Below, piece by piece: positions 33,109 through 41,071 of a stretch of DNA of 49,242 nucleotides. The notes beneath the pieces are model-generated. The model made no database searches. It was given only the letters and a program-made list of their open reading frames with translations, and was not told the origin of the DNA. The DNA comes from an uncultured Sphingomonas sp. (GTDB lineage: Bacteria; Pseudomonadota; Alphaproteobacteria; Sphingomonadales; Sphingomonadaceae). The translations under genes and the position numbers were made by a program. Within the stretch, counting starts at the first letter, position 1. Every line of letters starts with the position of its first letter. The stretch covers positions 1 to 49,242 of the forward strand of contig NZ_CALMAW010000009.1 of assembly GCF_937859915.1 (NCBI RefSeq), given 5' to 3'.

Positions 33109-35160
33109 TCAGGCGGCGGGCGTGATGAGGATGTTGCCGATCGCGTCGACGGTGCCGATGTGCGCGGTCTCGATCAGCGTGGTCGAGTCCATCTCGACGA
33201 CGATCGCCGGACCCTGGATGACGTCGCCACCCTTGAGCAGCGCGCGGTCGTAGATCGCGCCCGCCTGCGATGCGCCGTCCATCCACAGCTCGTGGTCGCG
33301 CAGCTTGGCGGCGTGCGGATTGCCGTCGCCCTTGGGCAGTTCGAGCGCGGGCAATTCGAGCGCGCGGCCCATCGCGACCGCGCGCAGGTTCACGAACTCA
33401 TGCTCGCTGTCCATGTTGAAGGTGAACAGCCGGCGATGCTCGTCGTCGAAGCGCTTGGCGAGGCCGTCGAGCCCGGTCGCCTCGAGCTCGGCGAACCGCA
33501 CGGTCATCGGCACCTCGAAGGCCTGGCCTGCATAGCGGACGTCGACCTCGAAGGCGGTGATCACGTCGGCGTCGGCGACACCCTCGGCGGCGAGCGTGGT
33601 GCGGACCTGCACCTCCATCTCCTGGAGCAGTCCGAGAATCTCGGCGCCGCTGGTCGCCGAGCGCAGCTTGGAGTGCGAGCGCGCGGCCTCGGTGCGCATC
33701 CGCGTGGTCGCGTCGCCCAGCGCGCACAACACGCCGGGGCTGACCGGCGATACCGCGGGATAGCTGCCCATCAGCCGCGCGACCGCATTGACGTGGAGCG
33801 GACCCGCGCCGCCGAAGCCCATCAGCGCGAACTCGCGCGGATCATAGCCCTGCTGCACCGAGATCATCCGCAGCGCGCCGAACATATTCTCGTTGACGAT
33901 ATCGATGATGCCGCGCGCGGCCTTGTAGAGATCGATGCCGAGCGCGTCGGCGATCGTCTGCACCGCCGCCTTGGCGCCGGCGCGATCGAGCTTGAACGCG
34001 CCGCCGAGCAGGTTCTCGGGGAGATAGCCCAGCACGACATTGGCGTCGGTGACGGTCGGCAGCGTGCCGCCCTTGCCGTAGGCGGCGGGGCCGGGGACGG
34101 CGCCCGCCGACTGCGGCCCGACCCGCAGCGCCTTGGTGAGCTGCGGCACATAGGCGATCGAGCCGCCGCCCGCGCCCACCGTCTTCACGTCGAGCGAGGA
34201 GGCGCGCACCGAGAGATGGCCGACCTCGGTGGTGCGGACGCGGCGCGGCTCGCCATTCTCGATCAGCGCGACGTCGGTCGAGGTGCCCCCGACGTCGAGC
34301 GTCAGGATATTCTTGAGGCCGGCATGTTTCGCCACCCACAGCGCGCCGGTGACGCCGCCCGCGGGCCCCGACATCAGCAGTGCGACCGGCTGCTCCTCGG
34401 ATTTTTCCGACGACATCAGCCCGCCGTCCGAGCGCAGCAGCGCGAGCCGGCCCTTCATCTCGATCTGCTCGAGCTTGCCGCGCAGGTTGCGGACGTAGCG
34501 GCCGACGACGGGGCGCACCGCGGCATTGGCGACCGTGGTCAGCGTGCGCTCATATTCCTGCATCTCGGGCAGAACCTCGTGGCTGAGCGAGATCGGCACG
34601 TCGGGCAGGATCTCGGCCGCCAGCTTGGCCACCGCCAGCTCGTGCGCGCCGTTGAGATAGGCGTTGATCAAAGAGACGGTCAGCGCCTCGACGCCCTTGG
34701 CTTTCAGCGCCTCGAGCTGGGCGCGGATGTCGGCCTCGTCGATCGGGCGCAGTTCCTTGCCGCGGGCGTCCATCCGGCCCTTGATCTCGACCGTGTCCTC
34801 GAGCCGGGCGAGCGGCTCGGGCTTGGGCCAGACGATCCAGCCGGCGAGACCGCCGGGGACGAAGCTGCGCGCGATCTGCATGATCTGGCGATAGCCCTCG
34901 GTCGTCACCAGCCCGACGCGCGCGCCCTTGCCCTCCAGCATCGCATTGGTCGCGACCGTGGTGCCGTGGAGGAAGTAGACGATCTCCTTGGCCGTGATCC
35001 CCGCCTTGGCGCACACCGCCTCGACGCCGGTGAGGATGCCCTCCGAACTGTCGTGCGGCGTCGACGGCGTCTTGTGGCGCCAGAAGTCGCCGCTGGCCTC
35101 GTTGAACAGCAGCAGATCGGTGAACGTGCCGCCGACATCGACACCCAGGCGGTAGGACAT
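33109..35160 (-). CDS. hyuA: Hydantoinase A/oxoprolinase family ATPase subunit
   Basis: This 683-residue HyuA-type subunit has an N-terminal hydantoinase domain with the phosphate-binding RLGVDVGGTFTDLLLF. LHGTTVATNAMLEGKGARVGL follows, then a second actin-like nucleotide site (ILTLDVGGTSTDVALI), AGGGSIAY and GPAAYGKGG. It uses ATP to activate a cyclic amide for hydrolysis together with HyuB. It leads the operon hyuA-hyuB-amidohydrolase 2, and GAGGG precedes the ATG. Substrate class (hydantoin, lactam or imide) cannot be decided from the sequence. Confidence 0.93.
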   Translation of the reverse strand: MSYRLGVDVGGTFTDLLLFNEASGDFWRHKTPSTPHDSSEGILTGVEAVCAKAGITAKEIVYFLHGTTVATNAMLEGKGARVGLVTTEGYRQIMQIARSFVPGGLAGWIVWPKPEPLARLEDTVEIKGRMDARGKELRPIDEADIRAQLEALKAKGVEALTVSLINAYLNGAHELAVAKLAAEILPDVPISLSHEVLPEMQEYERTLTTVANAAVRPVVGRYVRNLRGKLEQIEMKGRLALLRSDGGLMSSEKSEEQPVALLMSGPAGGVTGALWVAKHAGLKNILTLDVGGTSTDVALIENGEPRRVRTTEVGHLSVRASSLDVKTVGAGGGSIAYVPQLTKALRVGPQSAGAVPGPAAYGKGGTLPTVTDANVVLGYLPENLLGGAFKLDRAGAKAAVQTIADALGIDLYKAARGIIDIVNENMFGALRMISVQQGYDPREFALMGFGGAGPLHVNAVARLMGSYPAVSPVSPGVLCALGDATTRMRTEAARSHSKLRSATSGAEILGLLQEMEVQVRTTLAAEGVADADVITAFEVDVRYAGQAFEVPMTVRFAELEATGLDGLAKRFDDEHRRLFTFNMDSEHEFVNLRAVAMGRALELPALELPKGDGNPHAAKLRDHELWMDGASQAGAIYDRALLKGGDVIQGPAIVVEMDSTTLIETAHIGTVDAIGNILITPAA

Positions 35161-35298
35161 GCTGGAGACCCTCGGAAAAAGACTGTGCCGCGCCTCGCGG
35201 GCGCAGCGTTCGATCCGTGATGGCCAGCGCGATCGGGCGGTGCAACGCCGGCGGCACGGCTGTTCGTCCAGCGGTTAAGCGGCGCCGATCGCGCCGCC

Positions 35299-36810
35299 TT
35301 AGAGCCGCGCCGTGATCGCCTTGGTCTCGAGATAGAGGTCGAGCCCCTCCTTGCCGAACTCGCGGCCCCAACCCGATTGCTTGTAGCCGCCGAACGGGAT
35401 GTTGGCGGCGACCGCGCCGTGGCAGTTGATCGAGACATGGCCAGATCGGATGCGCGCCGCCATGCGGTGCGCGGTCGACAGGTCGCGCGTCCAGACGCTG
35501 CCCGACAGGCCGTAGACGCTGTCGTTGGCGCGCTTGGCGACCGCGTCGAGGTCCTCGTCGCCGAAGCGCTCGATCGCCATCACCGGCCCGAAAATCTCCT
35601 CGCGCACGATCGCCATGTCGGGGGTGCAGTCGGCGAAGATGGTCGGCTCGATGAAATTGCCCGGACCCTCGGGCGTCGTCCCGCCGACCAGCACGCGCGC
35701 GCCCGCGGCGATCCCGCTCTCGACATAGGCGGCGACGCGGTCACGATGTCCCTGCGAGATCAGCGGGCCGATCTGCGTCGCCGGATCGAGGCCATGGCCG
35801 ATGCGATAGGTCGCGACGTGCGCGGCGAGCCGGGCGACGAAATCGTCGTGGATCGCCTCGTGGACGAAGATCCGCGTGCCGGCCATGCAGTTCTGGCCCT
35901 GCAGGAAGAAGGTCGCCATCGCGACGCCGGGGACGGCGATATCGAGATCGGCGTCGGCGAAGACGACAACGGGGGATTTGCCGCCGAGCTCGAGCGAGAC
36001 CTTCTTCATCGTCTCGACCGCGCTGCGCACGATCAGCTTGCCGACCTCGGTCGATCCGGTGAAGGCGATCTTGTCGACGTCCGGATGCGCGACCAGCGCG
36101 GCGCCCGCGACCTCGCCGATCCCGCAGATGATGTTGACGACGCCGTCGGGAAAGCCCGCCTCGCTGATCAGGCGGCCCAGGATGATCGCCGAGAGCGGAG
36201 TCTCCTCGGACGATTTGAGCACGACCGTGCACCCCGCCGCCAGCGCGGGGGCGAGCTTGAGGATCGCCATCGACAGCGGCACGTTCCACGGCACGATCTG
36301 CCCGATCACCCCGACCGCCTCACGCACCGTATAGGTCAGTGCCTCGCCGAACATGGTGAGATGCGCGGGCGGCGCGGTGGTCGTCCCCTCGATCCGTGTC
36401 GCCCAGCCGGCATAATAATCGAGCATCTCGACCGCGCCGCCGACGATCATCTGCGCGAGCCCGATCGGCATGCCATTGTCGAGCACCTCGACCTCGGCGA
36501 GCAGGTCCGCATCGCGCTCGACCAGCGCGGCAAGCTTGCGGATCAGCCGCGCGCGGTCGGCGCCGCGGCTCCTGCCCCAGCCGCCCTCGAACGCGGCGCG
36601 TGCGGCGATCACCGCGGCATCGACGTCCTGCGCATCGGCGATCGCGACGTCGGCGAGATGCGCGCCGGTCGCCGGATCGAAGGTCGCGAGCGTCTCGCCC
36701 GCGACGCCTGGGCGCGACACGCCGGCGATCAGCAACGGGAAGGGACCTTGGAGAAAGGCGCGGGTCGTCGCCGAAAGCGGAAGATCGGTCGCGGGCGGGA
36801 CGAACGGCAT
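35299..36810 (-). CDS. Aldehyde dehydrogenase 2 (NAD(P)+-dependent)
   Basis: This 503-residue ALDH-superfamily enzyme has PWNVP (174-178), GSTEVGK, Glu274 in LELGGKSP and the catalytic Cys308 in FFLQGQNCMAGTR. It has the same length as ALDH 1 but differs across much of the sequence, so it is a paralogue with probably different substrate choice. The ATG at 36810 follows AGGAG; the longer upstream frame is not supported. It lies 138 bases before hyuA on the same strand and may be co-transcribed. Confidence 0.93.
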   Translation of the reverse strand: MPFVPPATDLPLSATTRAFLQGPFPLLIAGVSRPGVAGETLATFDPATGAHLADVAIADAQDVDAAVIAARAAFEGGWGRSRGADRARLIRKLAALVERDADLLAEVEVLDNGMPIGLAQMIVGGAVEMLDYYAGWATRIEGTTTAPPAHLTMFGEALTYTVREAVGVIGQIVPWNVPLSMAILKLAPALAAGCTVVLKSSEETPLSAIILGRLISEAGFPDGVVNIICGIGEVAGAALVAHPDVDKIAFTGSTEVGKLIVRSAVETMKKVSLELGGKSPVVVFADADLDIAVPGVAMATFFLQGQNCMAGTRIFVHEAIHDDFVARLAAHVATYRIGHGLDPATQIGPLISQGHRDRVAAYVESGIAAGARVLVGGTTPEGPGNFIEPTIFADCTPDMAIVREEIFGPVMAIERFGDEDLDAVAKRANDSVYGLSGSVWTRDLSTAHRMAARIRSGHVSINCHGAVAANIPFGGYKQSGWGREFGKEGLDLYLETKAITARL

Positions 36811-37169
36811 CACGGAAGACTCCTGGTCTGCGAAGGCGGCCGACGCTTGGCCGGCCGGTGCGGACCCCAGCCTAGCGCAGCGCGGCGACGGCAAGCCCAT
36901 CTCGCCAAGACCTATCCGGCACGCGGGGAGTGCCGAGACGACGGGCGGGCGGCGGGTCCGAGCGCGACCAGGCGATTTCGCCATGGGCGTCGGCCGGACA
37001 TCGCGCGGCCGACATGACCCACATGCCGTCACGCCCTCGTCTTGGTCGGCGGATCACAGTCTAGGCATGGTCCGCGGGGTTGCTCGACACGCGGCCAAGC
37101 CGGCCAAACGCGAAGAAGAATAGCCTCAACAGATAGGATGGACGCTAGCCGAACATCCTTCGGCCGGCA
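36811..37169. other. Intergenic stretch at the right edge of the catabolic region
   Basis: No gene, RNA or clear repeat is visible. It presumably contains the promoter of ALDH 2. It marks the change from the catabolic genes to a degraded glycosyltransferase. Confidence 0.5.
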
Positions 37170-37688
37170 TCACGCGAAAAGCTGTTCGGCGACGCGATCC
37201 CAGGTCGGCGCATTCTGCATGACCGGAACGCGCGCCGTACCCAGCGCTGCCCTGGTCGCCGCGATCGCGCTCGCGCCGTTCCCCGCGGTATAGCCATGCC
37301 GGAGCGGATCGTCGCCGACCGCGAAATGCGGGCAGATGGACGGTATCCCGTAGAAGGAGGCCTGGAGCAGCTTGAGGCTGGTTTCAGCGAGATAGGAAGA
37401 CGCCGTGGATTCGCGATAGGGCGCGACGACCGCGTCGCTGAAGCGGACATAGGGCAGCGTCGCGTCGAACGTCATCTCGTCGAGCAGTTTGACGTTCCCG
37501 CCAAGATCGCCCTTGTAGCCTGAGCCGATGATGTAGAAATCGACGTCGTCGAACAGCGGGGCGACCGCAAAGGCAAGCGGCGTAAGCCGAAGGTTTGTCG
37601 GCTTGGCGATCGTCCGGAGTCCATGCTGCGCGACTAAAGTATAGACGGGTCGCCTGGGCTGGTTTCGTGGCGCGGCGATCGGTGCGGA
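37170..37688 (-). pseudogene. Remnant of a GumK-like glycosyltransferase (C-terminal part)
   Basis: An open frame of about 172 codons without a start, bounded upstream by TAG at 37689-37691, encodes the C-terminal half of a family glycosyltransferase. It reads FYIIGSGYKGD, then LPYVRFSDAVVAPYR, then YLAETSLKLLQASFYGIPSICPHF. This is the pattern of GumK-type glucuronosyltransferases used in exopolysaccharide synthesis. The N-terminal acceptor domain is missing. An ATG at 37475 exists inside the frame but would start in mid-domain. It abuts the RND outer-membrane factor gene, so a deletion or recombination at this junction is likely. Confidence 0.75.
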
Positions 37689-37733
37689 CTATTCTCTTGC
37701 CGGCCGCTTTGGATCGGCGTCCGCATTTTCGGA

Positions 37734-39191
37734 CTACGCGCCACCGCCGCTGGGTGTAGCGGCAGTCCATCCGCCGCCGAGCGACCGGAACGACGCGACG
37801 GCGGCGCGCGCGGTCTCGGTCCTTGCCTGTGCCAGTGCGTCGCGTGTCTCCAGGAGGCGCGTGTCGGCGTCGAGCACCTCGATCAGGCTGACGACGCCGC
37901 CCTTGTACGCCGCCATCGAAGATTGCTGCGCGCGGGTCAGCGCCTTGGCGCCGTCCGCCAGCGTGCGCCGTTGCTGCTCGCGGTTGACCAGTGCCGAGAA
38001 CGCATCCTCGACATCCTCCGACGCGCGCAGCGCCGAGAGGCGATAGGCCGCCAGCGCTTCGGCGTTGCGGCCGCGCGCGGCCTTGATCTCGGCGTCGACG
38101 CGGCCGAAGTCGAACAGCCGCCAGCGTAGCCCGAACACGCCCTGCGCCTGCGTCGCCCCGCCGGTGAGCAGGCTTGCCGGCCCCGTCGCCGCGGTGCCGA
38201 TCAGGCCGCTCAGCGAGATTTTGGGATAATATTCGGCGATCGCCGACCCGATCTGCGCATTCGAGGCGGCCAGCTTGCGCTCCGCGACGATCAGGTCGGG
38301 GCGGCGCTGGAGCAGATCGGCGGGGCTGCCGATGGCGGTGATGGCGGGTGCCATGGGGATGGCGCCGGGTGCGGACAGCCGCGCGCGCTCGGTACCCGGC
38401 TGTTCGCCCATCAGCACGTCGAGCGCATTGAGCGCGCCGTCGAGCGCGACCTGGAGCACGGGCACGGTTCCGCGGACCTGCGCCAGCGCTCCCTCGGACT
38501 GGCGCAACTGGAGTTCGGCGGCGATCCCCTTGCGATATTGCAGGCCGATCGTGTCGACGAGCCGCTGCTGCGTTCCGACCTGCGCGTCGGCGACCGCCAG
38601 GCGCTCCTGCAGTCCGCGGATCGTGATATAGCTGTCGGCGACCTGCGCCGCGACCGAGAGCCGGGCCGCCGCGACATCGGCGCGCGCGCCCTGATACGCG
38701 TCCAGGGCCGCCTCGCGATCGCGCCGCAGCCCGCCGAACAGATCGATCTCCCAGCTGGCACCGAGATCGGCTTCATAGGCCTCGGTGTTGCGACCGATCC
38801 CGAATGCAGCGAGCTGGCGTCCCTGCAGCGTGTCCTCGGAAAGCCGCTGCGCGGCTGCCGACGCCGACACGGTCCCCGACGGGAGCAGCGCTGCGGTCGC
38901 CTCGTGCAGCCCGGCGCGCGCCTGGGAGACACGCGCCACGGCCTGCGCGACGTCGAGATTTTGCCCCAGCGCCCGATCGACGAGCGCGGTCAGCATCGGA
39001 TCGCCGAAGCTCGACCACCAGCGCGTGTCTTCGGGGCCGGGCATCGCCGGCACCGATCGCGACTGGACGGCCGCGCTGCCCATGAACGCCGCGGGCGCGG
39101 CCATGGCCGGCCGATGATAGTCCGGTCCGACGGCACAGCCGGCGAGCAGGCTCGCGGCAAACAAGGCGGTCGCCAAAGGAAAATTGCGCAT
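37734..39191 (-). CDS. RND efflux outer-membrane factor lipoprotein (NodT family)
   Basis: This 485-residue TolC-like outer-membrane factor has a lipoprotein signal (LLAGC, lipidated Cys19) followed by the classical VGPDYHRPA segment. It has two repeated helical/barrel halves with RPDLIVAERKLAASNAQIG and the GALNALDVLMGEQPG block. It forms the exit duct for the adaptor and pump encoded at 40.0-44.2 kb. It is divergent from the TetR gene and has its own near-consensus promoter at 39221-39248, overlapped by a candidate TetR operator. Confidence 0.95.
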   Translation of the reverse strand: MRNFPLATALFAASLLAGCAVGPDYHRPAMAAPAAFMGSAAVQSRSVPAMPGPEDTRWWSSFGDPMLTALVDRALGQNLDVAQAVARVSQARAGLHEATAALLPSGTVSASAAAQRLSEDTLQGRQLAAFGIGRNTEAYEADLGASWEIDLFGGLRRDREAALDAYQGARADVAAARLSVAAQVADSYITIRGLQERLAVADAQVGTQQRLVDTIGLQYRKGIAAELQLRQSEGALAQVRGTVPVLQVALDGALNALDVLMGEQPGTERARLSAPGAIPMAPAITAIGSPADLLQRRPDLIVAERKLAASNAQIGSAIAEYYPKISLSGLIGTAATGPASLLTGGATQAQGVFGLRWRLFDFGRVDAEIKAARGRNAEALAAYRLSALRASEDVEDAFSALVNREQQRRTLADGAKALTRAQQSSMAAYKGGVVSLIEVLDADTRLLETRDALAQARTETARAAVASFRSLGGGWTAATPSGGGA

Positions 39192-39212
39192 TGCGGCCTC
39201 GGTCTGAGCGGT

Positions 39213-39240
39213 GAGTGACTATTATATGTTGTGGTCACTC
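39213..39240. promoter_or_regulatory. Candidate TetR operator 1 (GTGAC-N14-GTCAC)
   Basis: GAGTGAC (39213-39219) and GTCACTC (39234-39240) form a perfect 7-bp dyad with a 14-base spacer. It covers the -10 element and most of the spacer of the outer-membrane-factor promoter. It lies between that gene and the divergent TetR gene. Confidence 0.75.
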
Positions 39241-39248
39241 GTTGTCAA
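39221..39248 (-). promoter_or_regulatory. Sigma70 promoter of the outer-membrane-factor gene
   Basis: On the minus strand TTGACA (39248-39243) and TATAAT (39226-39221) match both consensus hexamers exactly, with a 16-base spacer. The predicted start of transcription is about 20 bases before the ATG at 39191. Confidence 0.75.
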
Positions 39249-39276
39249 TATTTCCCGCAGACGCTATGTGATCGCG

Positions 39277-39897
39277 ATGAGCGACCTCCAAGCCAGCACC
39301 GCGGCCGGGCAACGCGGCCCCGCAGATCATAGCATCCGCGACCAGATCATCGACGCCGCCGACGACCATTTCGGCCGCTATGGCTATGGCAAGACGACCG
39401 TGGCCGATCTGGCCAAGGCGATCGGCTTTTCGAAGGCCTATATCTACAAATTCTTCACCTCGAAGCAGGCGATCGGCGAGGCGATCTGCAGCCGTTGCCT
39501 CGGCACGGTCACCGCGGCGGTCCATCAATCGCTATCGGAGGGCAGGTCGGCCACCGACAAATTGCGCCGGCTGTTCCGAACGATTACCGTGACGACCGCG
39601 GACATCGCCTTTCGGGATCGCAAGATCTACGAAATCGCCGCCTATTCCTGCGCCGAGAAATGGCCGTCCGCGATGGCCTATCTCGACGAGATCGGCGGGA
39701 TCCTCACCGCCATCATCCAGGAGGGCCGCCAGGCGGGCGAGTTCGAGCGCAAGACGCCGATCGACGAGGCCGTGCGCGCGATCATGCTGGTCTATCAGCC
39801 GTTCATGAACCCGGTGATGCTGCAATATAATCTCGACGCCATTCCCGACGGCGCCAACGAGGTGGCGAGCCTCGTCCTCCGGAGCCTTGCCCCGTAG
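39277..39897 (+). CDS. TetR/AcrR family transcriptional regulator
   Basis: This 206-residue repressor has a canonical N-terminal helix-turn-helix (about residues 23-66, IIDAADDHFGRYGYGKTTVADLAKAIGFSKAYIYKFF) and a C-terminal TetR ligand domain. It is divergent from the outer-membrane factor and followed by the adaptor and pump genes. It is therefore the local repressor of the efflux system, probably released by a pump substrate. Two identical-geometry dyads at 39213-39240 and 39919-39942 are its likely operators. The ATG at 39277 is preferred, but the ribosome-binding site is weak and GTG 39268 is an alternative. Confidence 0.92.
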   Translation: MSDLQASTAAGQRGPADHSIRDQIIDAADDHFGRYGYGKTTVADLAKAIGFSKAYIYKFFTSKQAIGEAICSRCLGTVTAAVHQSLSEGRSATDKLRRLFRTITVTTADIAFRDRKIYEIAAYSCAEKWPSAMAYLDEIGGILTAIIQEGRQAGEFERKTPIDEAVRAIMLVYQPFMNPVMLQYNLDAIPDGANEVASLVLRSLAP

Positions 39898-39918
39898 CAC
39901 CGACGGGAAAGACCGCCG

Positions 39919-39942
39919 GTGACGTATTGACAATATGGTCAC
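39919..39942. promoter_or_regulatory. Candidate TetR operator 2 with -35 element upstream of the adaptor gene
   Basis: GTGAC (39919-39923) and GTCAC (39938-39942) are separated by 14 bases, the same geometry as operator 1. A TTGACA (39927-39932) lies inside the site. The following -10 is weak by eye. It is placed 41 bases before the adaptor start. Confidence 0.7.
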
Positions 39943-39982
39943 ACGTCGACAGATGAGCGCGGCCCAATGTGGGGAGCGCGCC

Positions 39983-41071
39983 ATGCTACGTCTCGAGAAT
40001 TCCGGCTCGATGATCCTCAGCGGCGCGCTGGCGTTGGCGCTGGTCGCCTGTTCCAAGGCGCCGGCCGACCCGCGCGTCGGCCCGCCGCTGGTGCGGGTCG
40101 CGACCGTGGGGGCCGCCGGTCAGTCGAGGCGCACGTTCACCGGCATCGTCTCGGCGCGGGTGCAGAGCGATCTCGGGTTCCGCGTGCCTGGAAAGATCGT
40201 CGAACGGCTGGTCGACACGGGGCAGGTCGTCCGCCGCGGACAGCCGCTGATGCGGATCGACCGCACCGATCTCGCGCTTGCCACGGTCGCGCAGGCGGGC
40301 TCCGTCGCCGCGGCGCGCGCCAAGGCGCTGCAGACCGCGGCGGACGAGGCGCGCTACCGCGATCTCGTCTCGGCGGGTGCCGTCTCGGCATCGGCCTACG
40401 ACCAAGCGAAGGCGGCGGCGGACGCGGCCAGGGCGCAGCTCGACGCCGCGCAGGCGCAGGCCGGCGTCGCGCGTAACGAAGCCGGTTATTCGGTGCTCGT
40501 GGCGGATGCGGACGGCGTCGTCGTCGAGACGCTCGCCGAGCCGGGCCAGGTGGTGAGCGCTGGGCAGACGGTGGTGCGGCTGGCGCATGCCGGGCCGCGC
40601 GAGGCGACGGTCAGCCTGCCCGAGACGATCCGCCCCGCGATCGGGTCGACCGCGTCCGCCGCGATCTTCAACGCCGCCGCATCGGGCTCGGCCCGGCTTC
40701 GCCAGCTCTCCAGCGCCGCCGACCCGATGACCCGCACCTTCGACGCGCGCTACGTGCTCGAGGGCGCGGCGGCCAACGCGCCGCTCGGCGCGACCGTGAC
40801 GATCGCGCTGACGGACGCGAAGGCGGCCGGCGCGATGGAGGTGCCGCTGTCGGCGCTCTTCGACAATGGCCACGGGCCGGGCGTGTGGATCGTCGCCGGG
40901 TCGCCGCTTCAGGTCACCTGGCGTCCCGTCCGGCTCGCCGGCCTCGGCGACGAGACCGCGACGATCGCCGATGGGGTGAAGTCGGGCGAGCATTTCGTCG
41001 CGCTCGGCGCGCATCTGCTCCACCAGGGCGAGGCGGTCCGCATCGCCCCCGACGCGGTCGCGGCGCGATGA
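39983..41071 (+). CDS. RND efflux periplasmic adaptor (membrane-fusion) lipoprotein
   Basis: This 362-residue HlyD/AcrA-type adaptor has a lipoprotein signal (ALALVAC, Cys23) and a lipoyl half-motif (GFRVPGKIVERLVDTGQVVRRGQPLMRID). An alpha-hairpin rich in Ala and Gln and a second lipoyl/barrel part (GVVVETLAEPGQVVSAGQTVVRL) follow. It bridges pump and outer-membrane factor. GGGGAG precedes the ATG at 39983, and the upstream in-frame ATG at 39935 lies in the operator and was rejected. It overlaps the pump gene by ATGA. Confidence 0.95.
   Translation: MLRLENSGSMILSGALALALVACSKAPADPRVGPPLVRVATVGAAGQSRRTFTGIVSARVQSDLGFRVPGKIVERLVDTGQVVRRGQPLMRIDRTDLALATVAQAGSVAAARAKALQTAADEARYRDLVSAGAVSASAYDQAKAAADAARAQLDAAQAQAGVARNEAGYSVLVADADGVVVETLAEPGQVVSAGQTVVRLAHAGPREATVSLPETIRPAIGSTASAAIFNAAASGSARLRQLSSAADPMTRTFDARYVLEGAAANAPLGATVTIALTDAKAAGAMEVPLSALFDNGHGPGVWIVAGSPLQVTWRPVRLAGLGDETATIADGVKSGEHFVALGAHLLHQGEAVRIAPDAVAAR

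Noticed and set aside
30458-35220. Long plus-strand open frames opposite hyuA, hyuB and the amidase
   Set aside because: The translations are Arg/Ala/Asp-rich and featureless; the minus strand carries the conserved proteins.
5832-36810. Identification as the known nicotinate (nic) or nicotine (VPP) degradation cluster
   Set aside because: The ring-cleaving 2,5-dihydroxypyridine dioxygenase and the nicotinate dehydrogenase subunits are not visible, and the deformylase- and isomerase-like proteins have altered active sites.
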